A stretch of DNA of 64,000 nucleotides. Origin: Hymenobacter canadensis (GTDB lineage Bacteria > Bacteroidota > Bacteroidia > Cytophagales > Hymenobacteraceae). The notes beneath the pieces were generated by a model that saw nothing but the letters and a program-made list of their open reading frames with translations, had not been told where the DNA came from and did not search any database. The stretch lies in NCBI RefSeq assembly GCF_027359925.1, contig NZ_CP114767.1:1798001-1862000 (forward strand). Reading direction: 5' to 3'. Shown here one piece after another: positions 1 to 7,864 of this stretch. Position 1 is the first letter of the stretch. Each line of letters opens with the position of its first letter. The translations under genes were made by a program, and so were the position numbers.

Positions 1-1
1 G

Positions 2-622
2 CTCAGCTTCCAGGGCGTCACGCGCCGCTTCGACCGGCAGGCCAGCATTCCATCGGGCCGGGATTTCGCCTTCTCCACCAGCGCGCTGCAGCTGGGCTTC
101 GCGCCCAAAACGCTGTTTGACACGCTGTATGTGCAAACCAGCTATGCCGCCGGCCTCTGGACGGTGCACCTGCCGCGCACGCCGCTCTACGAAACCCTGC
201 GCCTCACGCTCCGGCCCGAAACGCCCGTAACTGACCCGCGCCGCACCGCCATCTATAGCATAGCGCCCAACGGCGGCAAAGGCTACGTGGGCGGCAAGTG
301 GGCCGCCGACAACACCACCGTATCGGCCCCCATCAAAACCTTCGGCCGCTTCCGTTTGCTCACCGACACCATTCCGCCTTCGGGGCGCCTGCTCAGCAAA
401 GGGCCCGGCGGCGTGGTGTTCAAGGTCGGCGACGACCTGTCGGGGCTGGCCAGCTACCGGCTGGAAGTGAACGGGCAGTTTCACCTGCTGCGCTTTGAGC
501 ACAAAAACGCCACTCTGTTCTCGGAGCGCTCCGACACGCTGGGCCCGGTCCTGCGCGGCCCCGCCACGCTCCGCCTCACCGACCAGGCCGGCAACGAGAA
601 GGTGCTGAACGTGGTGCTGTAG
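2..622 (+). CDS. C-terminal part of a secreted M23-like peptidase (partial)
   Basis: The frame is open from base 2, so the window begins inside this gene; the GTG at 131 is internal and not a start. What is visible is about 206 residues of beta-rich sequence with a run of Ig-like elements, including DTIPPSG and a final LTDQAGNE segment. This resembles the C-terminal extension that follows the catalytic domain in long Bacteroidota M23 metallopeptidases. The catalytic HxxxD and HxH motifs would lie upstream and cannot be seen, so the peptidase call is inference. It could be another secreted beta-sandwich protein. The stop at 622 is 56 bp before the lipocalin gene. Confidence 0.5.
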   Translation, partial: LSFQGVTRRFDRQASIPSGRDFAFSTSALQLGFAPKTLFDTLYVQTSYAAGLWTVHLPRTPLYETLRLTLRPETPVTDPRRTAIYSIAPNGGKGYVGGKWAADNTTVSAPIKTFGRFRLLTDTIPPSGRLLSKGPGGVVFKVGDDLSGLASYRLEVNGQFHLLRFEHKNATLFSERSDTLGPVLRGPATLRLTDQAGNEKVLNVVL

Positions 623-678
623 CATCGGCCGCGGCCGCGTATGAGTTCGTATATTCCAGTAACCTTTCCCCTATTCTC

Positions 679-1263
679 ATGTCCAACAATCTGCTTAAGC
701 GCCGCAAGCCGGTGCTGCTGGCCTCCGTGGCTGCGGCCGTAGCTACCGGCGTGGCTGCCTATGCCTTCGCCCGCCGCAAGCTGCACCCGCCGCTGCCCAC
801 CGTGGCCCACGTGGATCTGCACAAGTACATGGGCCTCTGGTACGAGGTGGCCCGGCTCCCGACCCGCTTCGAGAAAGGCTGCCAGCACGTGACGGCCGAG
901 TACACGCTGCGGCCCGACGGCAAAGTGACCGTACGCAACACCTGCCACAAAGAAGGCCTGAATGGCCCCGTGGAAACCGTGACGGGTACGGCCCGCGTGG
1001 TAGATGCCGTCACCAACGCCAAGCTGAAAGTGAGCTTCTTCTGGCCGTTTGAAGGCGACTACTGGATCATTGCCCTCGACCACTCCGACTACCGCCACGC
1101 CCTGGTGGCCGGCGGCCCCGACCGCACCAACCTGTGGCTGCTGAGCCGCACGCCGCACATGGAGCGCAACCTCCGCGACCACTATCTGGCCAAGGCCCGC
1201 GAGCTGGGTTTTGACGTGGACCGCATCCTGTTCACGCCTCAGCCCATTGCCGGCAAGCCGTAA
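679..1263 (+). CDS. blc: Lipocalin family protein (Blc-like)
   Basis: A 194-residue protein with an N-terminal hydrophobic segment (about residues 11-31) after a basic start, then a bacterial lipocalin domain. The lipocalin signature GLWYEVARLP lies at about 52-61, and the Blc-type order continues with YTLRPDGKVTVRN, VTGTARV and GDYWIIALD. Family members bind lipids or other hydrophobic ligands in the envelope. There is no lipobox cysteine, so it is probably held by an uncleaved N-terminal helix rather than lipidated as in E. coli Blc. The ATG at 679 fits the membrane anchor. Fifty bp separate it from the peroxiredoxin gene, so co-transcription is possible. Confidence 0.85.
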   Translation: MSNNLLKRRKPVLLASVAAAVATGVAAYAFARRKLHPPLPTVAHVDLHKYMGLWYEVARLPTRFEKGCQHVTAEYTLRPDGKVTVRNTCHKEGLNGPVETVTGTARVVDAVTNAKLKVSFFWPFEGDYWIIALDHSDYRHALVAGGPDRTNLWLLSRTPHMERNLRDHYLAKARELGFDVDRILFTPQPIAGKP

Positions 1264-1313
1264 CCGTGCCCGGCACGCGGCGGCGCGCTATATTTACCGC
1301 AAATCCCAGCCTT

Positions 1314-1763
1314 ATGCCCATTCCCCAGATCGGCGACGCCGCCCCCGCCTTCGAAGCGCCCGACCAGCACGGCAACCTGCACCGCCTGCAGGACTACGCC
1401 GGCCGCAAAGTGGCCCTCTACTTCTACCCCAAAGACGACACCAGCGGCTGCACGGCCCAGGCCTGCGACCTGCGCGACAACTACCAGAGCCTGCAGGCCG
1501 CCGGCATTCAGGTGCTGGGCGTAAGCATCGACAGCGAGAAGTCGCACAAGAAGTTCGCCGATAAGTACGAGCTGCCGTTTCCGCTGCTCGTGGATGAAGA
1601 CAAAAAGCTGGTGGAAGCCTACGGCGTGTGGCAGGAGAAATCCATGTACGGCCGCAAGTACATGGGCACCATGCGCTACACCTTCCTGATTGACGCCGAC
1701 GGCCGTATCGAGAAGGTCATCACCAAAGTCGACACCAAAAACCACGCGGCCCAGTTGCTGTAG
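1314..1763 (+). CDS. bcp: Thioredoxin-dependent thiol peroxidase (BCP/PrxQ)
   Basis: A 149-residue cytoplasmic peroxiredoxin that reduces hydroperoxides with thioredoxin as electron donor. The active-site segment YPKDDTSGCTAQACDLRD contains the peroxidatic cysteine (C46) and, five residues later, the resolving cysteine (C51), the spacing of the PrxQ subgroup. VLGVSIDSEKSHKKFADKY and the conserved RYTFLIDADG follow. The ATG at 1314 matches the family N-terminus; a GTG at 1266 would add 16 unrelated residues. A strong terminator follows directly. Confidence 0.95.
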   Translation: MPIPQIGDAAPAFEAPDQHGNLHRLQDYAGRKVALYFYPKDDTSGCTAQACDLRDNYQSLQAAGIQVLGVSIDSEKSHKKFADKYELPFPLLVDEDKKLVEAYGVWQEKSMYGRKYMGTMRYTFLIDADGRIEKVITKVDTKNHAAQLL

Positions 1764-1771
1764 GCCCTGTT

Positions 1772-1801
1772 AGCCCCGCCCGTTTGGCGGGGCTTTTTTT
1801 T
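1772..1801 (+). terminator. Rho-independent terminator after bcp
   Basis: A perfect 9-bp GC-rich stem (AGCCCCGCC paired with GGCGGGGCT, loop CGTTT) is followed by a run of eight Ts. It lies 9 bp after the bcp stop codon. Confidence 0.9.
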
Positions 1802-1822
1802 CGCGCGCCTCGCCCAAGTTCC

Positions 1823-1830
1823 TACCTTTG
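1823..1830 (+). promoter_or_regulatory. Bacteroidota -7 element of the transketolase N gene
   Basis: TACCTTTG matches the Bacteroidota -7 consensus TAnnTTTG exactly and lies 25 bp before the ATG at 1855, giving a very short leader. No good -33 TTG is visible. It argues against a TTG start at 1828, which would overlap the promoter. Confidence 0.65.
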
Positions 1831-1854
1831 CTTTCCCCCAACCTCATAGAATTC

Positions 1855-2760
1855 ATGTCGCACGACGCCAATTCCTTCGCCGCTTCTTCCGAAACCCACG
1901 CCCCCGAAGCCACCAAGTCGGTGGCCGAGCTGCAGCAGATTGCCGCGCAGGTGCGCCGCGACATTGTGCGCATGGTGCACGCCGTGAACTCCGGCCACCC
2001 CGGCGGCTCGCTGGGCTGCACCGACCTGCTGGTGGCCCTGTACTTCAAGGTGATGAAGCACACGCCCCAGCCCTTCGACATGAACGGCACCAACCAGGAC
2101 CTGTTTTTCCTGTCCAACGGCCACATTTCGCCGGTTTTCTACTCGGTGCTGGCCCGCTCCGGCTACTTCCCGGTGAGTGAGTTGGCTACGTTCCGCAAGC
2201 TCAACTCGCGGCTGCAGGGCCACCCCGCCACCCACGAGCATCTGCCCGGTGTCCGCATTGCGTCGGGCTCGCTGGGCCAGGGGCTGAGCGTGGCCACGGG
2301 CGCGGCCCAGGCCAAAAAGCTCAACGGCGACGACCGCACGGTGTTCGTGCTCATGGGCGACGGCGAGCTGCAGGAAGGCCAGATCTGGGAAGCGGCCCTA
2401 TACGCCCCGCACCACAAAGTCGATAACCTGATTGCCTTCGTGGACCGCAATGGCCAGCAGATCGACGGCCCCACCGACAAGATCGGCGGCCTCGGCGACC
2501 TGCGCGCCAAGTTCGAGAGCTTCAACTGGCAGGTGCTGGAAACCAACGGCAACGACCTGCCCACGCTGCTGGCCACCATCGAGGAAGCCCAAAACCTGCT
2601 CGGCCAGGGCCGCCCCGTGATGGTGCTCATGGACACCCAGATGGGCTTCGGCGTCGACTTCATGATGGGCTCGCACAAGTGGCACGGCGTTGCGCCGAAC
2701 GATGAGCAGCTGGAAAAGGCGCTGCAGCAGCTGCTGGTAGAAGAAGCCGGCGACTACTAA
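1855..2760 (+). CDS. Transketolase, N-terminal (TPP-binding) subunit
   Basis: A 301-residue subunit that binds thiamine diphosphate and, with the separate C-terminal subunit at 5505, should form an active transketolase of the pentose phosphate pathway. Visible motifs are NSGHPGGSLGCTDLL, FFLSNGHISPVFYSVLA, ASGSLGQGLSVATGAA and the TPP/Mg signature GDGELQEGQIWEA followed by NLIAFVDRNGQQIDG. The length is typical of split N-subunits. The ATG at 1855 is preferred because a -7 promoter element lies just upstream. Normally the two subunit genes are adjacent; here three genes (about 2.7 kb) lie between them. Confidence 0.93.
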   Translation: MSHDANSFAASSETHAPEATKSVAELQQIAAQVRRDIVRMVHAVNSGHPGGSLGCTDLLVALYFKVMKHTPQPFDMNGTNQDLFFLSNGHISPVFYSVLARSGYFPVSELATFRKLNSRLQGHPATHEHLPGVRIASGSLGQGLSVATGAAQAKKLNGDDRTVFVLMGDGELQEGQIWEAALYAPHHKVDNLIAFVDRNGQQIDGPTDKIGGLGDLRAKFESFNWQVLETNGNDLPTLLATIEEAQNLLGQGRPVMVLMDTQMGFGVDFMMGSHKWHGVAPNDEQLEKALQQLLVEEAGDY

Positions 2761-2972
2761 ATCGCAGATGTTGCAGATAAAGAGGGAATTTCGCTGATCA
2801 AACCGCCGGTTTAATGTCTGGCTTGTGTTTGTAAGCGGAAGCCTTTTTATACAGGCATTGGTCTGTTAAGCGTTGCTGCTATGGGCTTCGCGGCAGTTTA
2901 CTGCTGTTGGTGCCGTACCCGCTGACATTTGGCTTCCCCGCGTTTCGTGGGGGAGCTGCTGTTTCCTCCCTT

Positions 2973-4376
2973 ATGCGCCGCCTGGCCGTTCTTGTATGCG
3001 TGCTTGTGAGTCTGGCTACCTGGCCGGGCGCGGGGCTGCGTGCCCAGAACGCGCCGCCGGCCAAGCCGCGTGTCACGCGCATTCTGTTTCTGCTGGATGC
3101 CTCGGGCTCGATGCTGGCGCCGTGGGAAGGGCGGGCGCGCATGGACGTGGCCAAGGGCCTGCTGGCCCGCATGGTCGATTCGCTGAACGCCTACCCCAAC
3201 CTGGAGCTGGGCTTGCGCGCCTACGGCCACCTGCACGACAAGTCGGAAAACAACTGCGAAGACTCCAAGCTGGAAGTGGCCTTCGCGCCTAAAAACGCGG
3301 CGGCCATCAAGGCCAAGCTCAAAACCATTGAGCCCCGCGGCAACACGCCCATCACCTTCTCGCTGCTGCAGTCGGCCGGCGACTTCCCGACCGACAAAAC
3401 GGCGCGCAACGTGCTGATTCTGATTACCGACGGGCTGGAGTCGTGCAAGGGCGACCCGTGCGCGACCTCGCTGGCACTGCAGCGGAAGCGGGTGTTTCTC
3501 AAGCCCTTCGTGATTGGCATCGGGGCCGAGCGGGAGTTTGGTAAGCAGCTGGAATGCCTGGGGCAGTACTACAATGCCGCTGACGTGAAGACATTCCGCA
3601 CCATCCTCAACGACGTGGTAGCCCAGACGCTGGCCAAAACCACCGTGGCCGTCAACCTCACCGACGAGGCCGGCCGGGGCGTGGAAACGAACGTGAACCT
3701 GACGTTTCTCAACAACGTCACGGGCCTGCCCGAATACAACTACGTGCACTACCGCGACGCCAAAGGCCAGCCCGACGCCCTCGACATCGACGCGCTGCAG
3801 AGCTACGACCTGGTGATAAACACCGTGCCGCCGGTGCGCCAGGAAAACCTGCAGATCCGGCCGGGCAAGGCCAACGTGCTGACCTACAAAACGCCGCAGG
3901 GCACGCTCTGGCTGCAGAACCCTAACGTGACGCCCAACCCCTACGGCACGGTGCAGGCCGTTATCCGGCAGCCCGGCAAGGACGGCACGCTGCTGGCTCT
4001 GCCCTTCGGGGCGCGGCAGAAGCTGCTGGCCGGCACCTACGAAGTGGAGCTGCTGACGCTGCCCCGGCAGGTGCGGCGCATCAACATCCGGCAGGGCCAG
4101 GAAACCACCGTCACGTACCCGGCGCCCGGCATCCTCAACATCGTGTCGGACCTGAAAGGCTACGGCAGCATCTACCGCCTCAACGACGACGAAACCCAGA
4201 CCTGGCTCTACAACCTTCCCGACGGCGGCAGCAGCAAAATAAACGTGCCAATGCAGCCCGGCGCCTACCGCCTCATCTTCCGCACCAAAACCGCCACCGG
4301 CAGCCAGTTCACCGACGTGCGCAACTTCACCATCCGCTCGGGCCAGACCAGCTCGGTTAGCATCTTTGGCCGATGA
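2973..4376 (+). CDS. Secreted von Willebrand factor A domain protein
   Basis: A 467-residue exported protein. It has a signal peptide with a likely cut after GLRA near residue 24, then a VWA domain whose MIDAS motif DASGS lies in LFLLDASGSML, with a later ITDGLESCKGD that supplies another metal-ligand region. The C-terminal half is several beta-sandwich segments ending in RSGQTSSVSIFGR. VWA domains bind partners through a metal ion; the partner here is unknown. The ATG at 2973 starts the signal peptide; earlier in-frame starts lack one. The stop overlaps the start of the next small gene by 4 bp. Confidence 0.8.
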   Translation: MRRLAVLVCVLVSLATWPGAGLRAQNAPPAKPRVTRILFLLDASGSMLAPWEGRARMDVAKGLLARMVDSLNAYPNLELGLRAYGHLHDKSENNCEDSKLEVAFAPKNAAAIKAKLKTIEPRGNTPITFSLLQSAGDFPTDKTARNVLILITDGLESCKGDPCATSLALQRKRVFLKPFVIGIGAEREFGKQLECLGQYYNAADVKTFRTILNDVVAQTLAKTTVAVNLTDEAGRGVETNVNLTFLNNVTGLPEYNYVHYRDAKGQPDALDIDALQSYDLVINTVPPVRQENLQIRPGKANVLTYKTPQGTLWLQNPNVTPNPYGTVQAVIRQPGKDGTLLALPFGARQKLLAGTYEVELLTLPRQVRRINIRQGQETTVTYPAPGILNIVSDLKGYGSIYRLNDDETQTWLYNLPDGGSSKINVPMQPGAYRLIFRTKTATGSQFTDVRNFTIRSGQTSSVSIFGR

Positions 4377-4702
4377 GGAACTGGGAGGACACACAAGAGC
4401 TACTACGCCCCTATTTCGAATTGCTTGCTTTTTTTATGATTTTTCTACTGGTATTCAGCATCATGCAATATCAGCAACACCAACAGCAATTTTATAAGAA
4501 ACTGAACAAAGATGGTATACAGGCTTGCGCTAGCATTGAGAACGATCATTACACAAAAGGCACACACACGTATTCATTGAATTATCTAAATAATAACAAG
4601 CCAGTTTCAGCCATTGGCTATTCACAAAACAAGTATTCAATAGGCGACTCTTTATCAATACTATTTCTCCCTGAAGAAGATGAAGTACTTATTCAGGAGT
4701 AA
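4373..4702 (+). CDS. Small membrane protein, DUF3592-like, AT-rich
   Basis: A 109-residue protein with one membrane helix near residues 16-33 followed by a soluble beta-rich part (YSLNYLNNN, IGDSLSILFLPEEDEVL). This layout resembles DUF3592 proteins and the product at 51424. It overlaps the VWA gene by ATGA, so translational coupling is likely. The gene is visibly AT-richer than its neighbours and uses many AAT, ATA and TTA codons, which suggests recent acquisition or relaxed selection. Function is unknown. Confidence 0.6.
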   Translation: MRNWEDTQELLRPYFELLAFFMIFLLVFSIMQYQQHQQQFYKKLNKDGIQACASIENDHYTKGTHTYSLNYLNNNKPVSAIGYSQNKYSIGDSLSILFLPEEDEVLIQE

Positions 4703-4703
4703 T

Positions 4704-5462
4704 ATGCCCACGACGATGCCTTCCGTTTCAACTATAGACCTCGAACCGGCCGCTACGCAGCTCCGCTCCGATGGCTACGCCATCCTGCCCGGCGTTTTCA
4801 CCCCGGCCGAAACGGCGGCTTTGCTGCGCACCATCGCCACGGCCGATACCACCTCACCCAGCTTCCGGCGCAGCCAAGACGTGTTTGCCATCCGGAATCT
4901 GCTGCAGGAGCTTCCAGCGTTGCAGGAGCAACTCCTGACGCCCGGGCTGCGGGAAGTGCTGGCGGCGCTGTTTCCAGCCCAAACGCCGCATCTGGTGAAG
5001 GCTATCTACTTCGATAAGCCGGCCGGCTCCAACTGGCTGGTGGCCTGGCATCAGGATGTGATGGTGGCTGTAACCGACCGGGTAGAACTGCCCGGCTACG
5101 GCCCCTGGAGCAGCAAGGGCGGCGAAACCACCGTGCTGCCGCCCCGCGAAATCCTGGAAAGCATCGTCACAGTGCGCCTGCACCTCGACGACTGCGACGC
5201 CAGCAACGGCGCGCTGCGGGTGGTGCCCGGCTCGCACCGCCACGGCGTCATCCCCAACGACCAACATCCTACCTTTACCCCGAAGGCGCTGACGTGCGCC
5301 GTGCCCGCCGGGGGCGTGATGCTGATGCAGCCACTCACGCTGCACGCTTCCAACCGCAGCACCAGCGCCCAGTCGCGCCGCGTGATTCACCTGGAGTTCA
5401 GCGCGGCCGAGCTGCCCGATGGGCTGCAGTGGCGCGAGCGGCTGGCACTTCCTCTGACATAA
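4704..5462 (+). CDS. Phytanoyl-CoA dioxygenase (PhyH) family protein
   Basis: A 252-residue Fe(II)/2-oxoglutarate-dependent oxygenase-like protein. The iron-binding HxD is in VAWHQDVMV, the distal histidine in LTLHASNRS with its nearby arginine for 2-oxoglutarate, and GSHRHGV is another conserved PhyH segment. The substrate cannot be predicted; family members hydroxylate small metabolites. The ATG at 4704 is preferred over one 24 bp earlier because AGGAG sits 5 nt before it. It overlaps the position of the previous stop (4702), so it is probably the third gene of a small operon inserted between the transketolase subunit genes. Confidence 0.82.
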   Translation: MPTTMPSVSTIDLEPAATQLRSDGYAILPGVFTPAETAALLRTIATADTTSPSFRRSQDVFAIRNLLQELPALQEQLLTPGLREVLAALFPAQTPHLVKAIYFDKPAGSNWLVAWHQDVMVAVTDRVELPGYGPWSSKGGETTVLPPREILESIVTVRLHLDDCDASNGALRVVPGSHRHGVIPNDQHPTFTPKALTCAVPAGGVMLMQPLTLHASNRSTSAQSRRVIHLEFSAAELPDGLQWRERLALPLT

Positions 5463-5504
5463 AAACCCAAGACCCTTAGTCCCCAAGCCCCCAACATCCA
5501 ACCC

Positions 5505-6461
5505 ATGAAAGATTTCCCCTACACTGAATCGAAGGACACCCGCAGCGGCTTTGGGGCCGGCCTGCACGAGCTGGGCAAAACCAACCCCAATGTGGTAGCG
5601 CTGTGCGCCGACCTGATTGGCTCGCTCAAGATGGACGCCTTCGTGAAGGACTTCCCCGAGCGGTTTTTCCAGGTGGGCATTGCCGAGGCCAACATGATGG
5701 GCCTGGCCGCCGGCCTCACTATTGGCGGTAAAATCCCGTTCACGGGCACCTTCGCCAACTTCAGCACCGGCCGCGTCTACGACCAAATCCGGCAGAGCAT
5801 TGCCTACTCGGGCAAGAACGTGAAGATCTGCGCTTCGCACGCCGGCCTCACGCTGGGCGAAGACGGCGCCACCCACCAGATTCTGGAGGACATCGGGCTG
5901 ATGAAGATGCTGCCCCACATGTGCGTCATCAACCCCTGCGACTACAACCAGACCAAAGCCGCCACCCTGGCCATCGCCGATTACGAGGGCCCCGTATACC
6001 TGCGTTTCGGCCGCCCCGTGGTGCCCAACTTCACCCCCGCCGACCAGGAGTTTGAAATCGGCAAAGGCGTGGTGCTGAACGAAGGCGCCGACGTGAGCAT
6101 CTTCGCCACCGGCCATTTGGTGTGGAAGGCCATTCTAGCGGGCAAGCTGCTGGCCGAGAAAGGCATCAACGCCGAAATCATCAACATCCACACCATCAAG
6201 CCGCTGGACGCGCAGCTGATTCTGGAGTCGGCGCGCAAGACGCGCTGCGTGGTGACGGCCGAAGAGCACCAGATGAACGGCGGCCTGGGCGACTCCATCG
6301 CCCAGCTGCTGGCCCGCGAGGAGCCCCTGCCGCTGGAAATGGTGGCCGTCAACGACTCGTTCGGCGAGTCGGGCACGCCCGACCAGCTGATGGAGAAGTA
6401 CGAGCTCAACGAAGCCGCCATCGTGCGCGCCGTGGAGAAGGTAATGGCCCGCCGGAAGTAG
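5505..6461 (+). CDS. Transketolase, C-terminal (pyrimidine-binding) subunit
   Basis: A 318-residue subunit with the transketolase pyrimidine and C-terminal domains. Segments seen are RFFQVGIAEANMMGLAAGL with the catalytic glutamate, FTGTFANFSTGRVYDQIRQ, the histidine-containing SHAGLTLGEDGATHQ, YLRFGRP, and the C-terminal domain TAEEHQMNGGLGDSIA. It should pair with the product at 1855. It follows the PhyH gene by 42 bp and ends at a strong bidirectional hairpin. Confidence 0.93.
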   Translation: MKDFPYTESKDTRSGFGAGLHELGKTNPNVVALCADLIGSLKMDAFVKDFPERFFQVGIAEANMMGLAAGLTIGGKIPFTGTFANFSTGRVYDQIRQSIAYSGKNVKICASHAGLTLGEDGATHQILEDIGLMKMLPHMCVINPCDYNQTKAATLAIADYEGPVYLRFGRPVVPNFTPADQEFEIGKGVVLNEGADVSIFATGHLVWKAILAGKLLAEKGINAEIINIHTIKPLDAQLILESARKTRCVVTAEEHQMNGGLGDSIAQLLAREEPLPLEMVAVNDSFGESGTPDQLMEKYELNEAAIVRAVEKVMARRK

Positions 6462-6487
6462 GTTTCCGACAGCCGACCCAAATGCCC

Positions 6488-6522
6488 AACGCCCCGGCCG
6501 CACGTGTTGCGGCCGGGGCGTT
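6488..6522. terminator. Bidirectional hairpin between convergent genes
   Basis: A perfect 14-bp GC-rich inverted repeat (6488-6501 and 6509-6522, 7-nt loop) lies between the convergent transketolase C gene and the DinB-like gene. There is no long T-run, but the position suits termination in both directions. Confidence 0.7.
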
Positions 6523-6542
6523 GTGGCGTTAAGGCAAGTCCC

Positions 6543-6998
6543 TCACGCCAGAATATCGGCAATGATGGCGACGTGGTGGCGGGTATGGATTTCCAGAAAC
6601 CGGAGGGCCTGGTCGCGCCGCAGGTCGCCGAAGTAGGGATGGTAGAAGTAGCTGCCCGCCGGCAGCGCGGCCAGCCGGGGCAGTATGGCGCGCGTGCGGG
6701 CCAGGTGGGCCGTCAGCGTTTCGGCCGAGATGGGGCCCTTCGGCAGCACCACTTCCGGCGACTTGGCCCGGCCGCGCGGAATCCGCTTGAACGTGAAAAA
6801 CACCAGCCGCCCCAAGCTGAACCGCCACCGGTAGCGGGCGGGGTCGGAGGCGGCCAGCACCTGCTGGATACCGTTGAGCGTGAGCAGCGTGTGCTCGATG
6901 TGCCAGCCCACCGAGGCCTGGGAAACCGCTTGGTTCAGGGTTTCGTGGCGGGCAATGCTTTGCTCAAGCTGTTGCAGTAAGGTTTCGAGTTGGGTCAT
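6543..6998 (-). CDS. DinB/DUF1569-like four-helix protein
   Basis: A 151-residue helical protein with the scattered histidines of the DinB superfamily: WHIEHTLL in the second helix and HTRHHVAII near the C-terminus, which together usually hold a divalent metal. Members include metal-dependent thiol transferases, but many are uncharacterised. The ATG at 6998 begins a conserved helix; an in-frame extension to 7178 overlaps the next gene and looks non-coding. Function is unproven. Confidence 0.75.
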   Translation of the reverse strand: MTQLETLLQQLEQSIARHETLNQAVSQASVGWHIEHTLLTLNGIQQVLAASDPARYRWRFSLGRLVFFTFKRIPRGRAKSPEVVLPKGPISAETLTAHLARTRAILPRLAALPAGSYFYHPYFGDLRRDQALRFLEIHTRHHVAIIADILA

Positions 6999-7119
6999 GT
7001 GGGTTGTTCCGTTGACACGTTCCTGTTGCAGAGACGGGCGTCGTATGTGGGCACTGAAATCGGTTTTCGGGCGCGCCAACATATTCGCTGCGCGGCGCCA
7101 CCGGGCGGCGCGGCAACTG

Positions 7120-7770
7120 CTACTGTTTGGCCCCGCACCCGGCGCAGAACTTCTGGCTGGGCTGCACGGAGGCCCCACAGTCGCCGCAGAATTTCTCTTT
7201 GGGCGCGGCGGCGGCGCTGGCGGTGCCGCATTCGGGGCAGAATTTCTGGCCGGGCTGCAGGCGAGCCTGGCAGTTGGGGCACTGCTCTACCTTGGCCTGG
7301 CCCAGAAAATCGAGGTCCTGAGTGTAGTTGTGCTCCCGGGTTTTGGTCTGGATCTGCTCGCGGGCGGCCTGGCGCTGCTGGGCGGCCAGCTCCTCGTGCT
7401 CGTTGGGGGCGCAGTCTTCGCAGAGGCCGGCGGTGTGGTTCCAGCACACATCGGGGCACACCCAGTGGCCGCAGCGGGTGCACTGCTTGAAGTAGGTTTT
7501 GCCTTCCTGCACGGCCGTTTCCAGGGCGTCGTCGTGGGCCTTGCCGCCGATGGCGCGCTGCACATGGTAGGCGGCGGTGCCGGCATCGTAGAAGTGCCCG
7601 CCGAACAGGCTACCGGCGGCCCGCATCAGCTCCCCGGCAATCCCAATTTTATTGGGCAGAAAGCGCGACATGTGCCCGTTGCGGCACTTGTCGCAGTAAA
7701 ACTTGAACTGAAAGCCCTTGTCGGTGCTGAGGTCGTCGTGGTTGGCCACGAAGTGAATCATGCTGCTCAT
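7120..7770 (-). CDS. Multi zinc-ribbon protein
   Basis: A 216-residue protein rich in CxxC pairs: CDKC near the start, then CTRCGHWVCPDVCW with CEDC, and at the C-terminus two short zinc ribbons (CPNC with CPEC, CGDC with CAGC). A glycine- and alanine-rich helical stretch with GGHFYDAG lies between. It probably binds several structural zinc ions. No catalytic motif is visible. ATG at 7770 is chosen because residues before it are not conserved-looking. It lies upstream of, and in the same direction as, the DinB-like gene. Confidence 0.72.
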   Translation of the reverse strand: MSSMIHFVANHDDLSTDKGFQFKFYCDKCRNGHMSRFLPNKIGIAGELMRAAGSLFGGHFYDAGTAAYHVQRAIGGKAHDDALETAVQEGKTYFKQCTRCGHWVCPDVCWNHTAGLCEDCAPNEHEELAAQQRQAAREQIQTKTREHNYTQDLDFLGQAKVEQCPNCQARLQPGQKFCPECGTASAAAAPKEKFCGDCGASVQPSQKFCAGCGAKQ

Positions 7771-7864
7771 AGCGGTGGTAGTAGGTGCGAGGGCTGAAAT
7801 TAGCATTTTACTATATCTGCGCTGCTTTTTTCAACTGTTACATTTCTGCTTTCCACGCCCCAAG

